From CAYWJT01 sp964458655 (GTDB lineage Bacteria; Acidobacteriota; Aminicenantia; Aminicenantales; Saccharicenantaceae), in assembly GCA_964458655.1 (NCBI GenBank), contig CAYWJT010000007.1:1-60855 (forward strand): DNA of 60,855 nt. The letters run 5' to 3'. The notes beneath the pieces were generated by a model that did not search any database, had not been told where the DNA came from, and saw nothing but the letters and a program-made list of their open reading frames with translations. Position 1 is the stretch's first letter, and every line of letters begins with the position of its first letter. Below are positions 59,442 through 60,855 of this stretch, piece by piece. A program made the position numbers and the translations under genes.

Positions 59442-60790
59442 GGTCCGGCGGGGAGCCGACCGTGAAAAAAATCCCGCGGGTCGCCATCGTCGGCTTCCCC
59501 AACGTCGGAAAATCCACGCTGTTCAACCGCCTCACCGGGAAGAGGAAAGCCCTGGTCCACAGCCTGCCCGGCATGACCCGGGACTGCATCGAAGAGAAGG
59601 TGGAGCTCGCAGGCAGGAGCTTCATCCTGGTTGACACCGGCGGGCTGTTCGGCGTGCCCGACGAGCCGCTCAGCGACCTCGTCAGGGAGCGGGCCTGGCG
59701 GGAGGTCGAGCGGGCCGACCTCGTCCTGTTCATGTTCGACTCCAAAAGGGAAGTGACGCCCGCCGAAGAGGAGCTGCTTTCGTCCGTGAGGAAGACGGGC
59801 GTGCCGCGCCTGCTCGTCGTCAACAAGGTGGATTCGCCGGAGCAGGAGGCCGCGGCCGCTTCCTTCTACAGGCTCGGCGAGAAGGAAACGCTCTTCGTTT
59901 CGGCGGAGCATAAGCGCAACATCGAGCTTTTGGAAGAGGCCGTCGCGCGGGCCCTGGCGCCCGGCGAAGGGGCCGGCGACAAAGAACAGGAGCCGCTCCG
60001 GGTGGCCATAGTCGGCCGCATAAACGTCGGCAAATCCTCCATTATCAACAGGTTGCTCGGGGACGAGCGTCTGCTCGTCAGCGAGATCCCGGGCACGACC
60101 CGTGACAGCACCGATTCGCTCGTAGTGCGGTACGGCAGGCGTTACTGCCTCGTGGACACGGCCGGCATAAGGAAGATGGCCGACACCCGGGACAGCCGCG
60201 AAAAGGCCGGCATCCTGAGGGCCAAACAGAACATCAGGCGGGCCGACGTCATCTGCCTTGTTCTTGACGCGCGGGAGTTCCCGACCCGCCAGGACGCCCA
60301 CATCGCCCAGCTCGCCCACGACTCGGGCAAGCCGCTCATGATCGCCCTTAACAAGTGGGACCTCGTGGACAAGAAGGCCGTCGACCCGGAAGCCGTGCGC
60401 AGGATAATCTTCGGGAAGCTGGGCTTCGTCGACTACGCCCCTCTCCTGCTCATCTCGGCCCGGACCGGCCAGCGGGTGGCCCGGGTCCTGGACCTGGCCG
60501 GGGAGATCTACGAGAATGCCTCCCGCCGGGTCGAGACCTCCAGGCTGAACGCCTTTCTCGAGGCCGTCTCGGCGGCCCATCCGCCGCGCCTGGTGGACGG
60601 CGGCCGGGCCAAGCTCCGCTACATGACCCAGAAGGGCGTCAGGCCGCCCGCCTTCATCCTGTTCCTCGGCGGCCGGGGCCGGCTGCTCCCCGCCTATGAG
60701 AAGTATTTCTTGGAGGCCCTGAGGGAGAAGTTCGGGTTCCACGGCACTCCGCTGCGCCTGTTCGTCAGGGCCAGCCCGGGCCGCGGGTGA
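59438..60790 (+). CDS. der: Ribosome-associated GTPase Der (EngA)
   Basis: An essential 50S-assembly GTPase of 450 residues with two tandem G domains. First: AIVGFPNVGKSTLFNRLTG (about 15-33), PGMTRD, DTGGLF, NKVD. Second: AIVGRINVGKSSIINRLLG (about 187-205), PGTTRDS, DTAGIRK, NKWDLV. A KH-like C-terminal domain ends PLRLFVRASPGRG. ATG 59438 overlaps the gerMN stop; GTG/ATG alternatives up to residue 9 exist but the overlap favours this one. The coding sequence ends complete, 13 bases before the right terminal repeat. Confidence 0.96.
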   Translation: MRSGGEPTVKKIPRVAIVGFPNVGKSTLFNRLTGKRKALVHSLPGMTRDCIEEKVELAGRSFILVDTGGLFGVPDEPLSDLVRERAWREVERADLVLFMFDSKREVTPAEEELLSSVRKTGVPRLLVVNKVDSPEQEAAAASFYRLGEKETLFVSAEHKRNIELLEEAVARALAPGEGAGDKEQEPLRVAIVGRINVGKSSIINRLLGDERLLVSEIPGTTRDSTDSLVVRYGRRYCLVDTAGIRKMADTRDSREKAGILRAKQNIRRADVICLVLDAREFPTRQDAHIAQLAHDSGKPLMIALNKWDLVDKKAVDPEAVRRIIFGKLGFVDYAPLLLISARTGQRVARVLDLAGEIYENASRRVETSRLNAFLEAVSAAHPPRLVDGGRAKLRYMTQKGVRPPAFILFLGGRGRLLPAYEKYFLEALREKFGFHGTPLRLFVRASPGRG

Positions 60791-60803
60791 AGACCGGGGT
60801 TTC

Positions 60804-60855
60804 CTGAGCTCGTTCAGATACATAGGTGACACGATGGGCTATGATAGGTGCCGCC
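60804..60855. repeat. Right copy of 52-bp terminal inverted repeat
   Basis: Exact reverse complement of bases 3-54. It starts 13 bases behind the der stop and runs to the last base, so the full element extends beyond the window. Confidence 0.9.

Overview
The window is a GC-rich bacterial chromosome segment of about 60.9 kb, densely packed with short operons on both strands. It carries about 62 protein genes, four tRNA genes and tmRNA, with no rRNA, CRISPR array or complete insertion sequence. AGG and ATA codons are common. The gene content includes a DUF4388-DnaJ-TPR fusion, a mitochondrial-type citrate synthase, an orphan aldehyde:ferredoxin oxidoreductase, a soluble NAD-linked [NiFe] hydrogenase and a DUF4382 lipoprotein. 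This mix suggests an anaerobic or facultative member of the Acidobacteriota / Candidatus Aminicenantes neighbourhood. That placement is inference from gene content, not a marker-gene result.

Layout. 1-5 kb: glmS, then DUF1573, YggU-family and nucleoside-transporter genes. 5-10 kb: dprA-topA-xerC, the order also known in Firmicutes. 10-12 kb: a ComEA-like helix-hairpin-helix protein and, convergent to it, mgtC-rdgB. 12-18 kb: enolase, then an Rrf2-type regulator two bases upstream of pstSCAB. 18-24 kb (minus strand): hoxFUYH, a maturation protease, hypB and hypA, which together encode a group 3d-like hydrogenase and part of its assembly machinery. 24-26 kb: a lipoprotein, tRNA-Lys, tRNA-Glu and tRNA-Val. 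25.8-30.5 kb: rplU-rpmA-obg-nadD-rsfS, then rlmH-dksA-like-comF. 30.5-34 kb (minus): hsp20, rsmI, nadE and a separate amidase gene. 34-43 kb: the DUF4388-DnaJ-TPR gene converging on ligA, a TPR protein, and murB converging on the murA-HIT-yacP-DUF2520 operon. 43-49.6 kb (minus): AOR, a Cys/Met-metabolism PLP enzyme, homoserine dehydrogenase and citrate synthase. 49.9-52.4 kb: lemA, htpX and a cation-diffusion facilitator. 53.4-55.5 kb: tRNA-Asp followed by a clearly AT-richer two-gene cassette (DUF488 plus an unrecognised partner). 55.6-60.8 kb: DUF4382 lipoprotein, ssrA, then amidase-gerMN-der.

Functional themes: cell-envelope precursor synthesis (glmS, murA, murB, amidase), ribosome and tRNA-linked housekeeping, phosphate uptake, hydrogen/NADH redox balancing, and methionine-branch amino-acid metabolism.

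Beyond the genes, the most distinctive signal is a family of short repeats built on GGGGACAG and GGTACC. They sit directly behind the stop codons of xerC, hypA, comF and glmS, and form hairpins and MITE-like elements. One 137-bp hairpin at 49650-49786 has 14-bp terminal inverted repeats and an apparent 9-bp target duplication. The window also begins and ends with the same 52-bp sequence in inverted orientation, probably an interspersed repeat at which assembly stopped. The best candidates for undescribed biology are the AT-rich DUF488 cassette beside tRNA-Asp, the Rrf2-controlled pst operon, and a structured leader upstream of the PLP enzyme gene.
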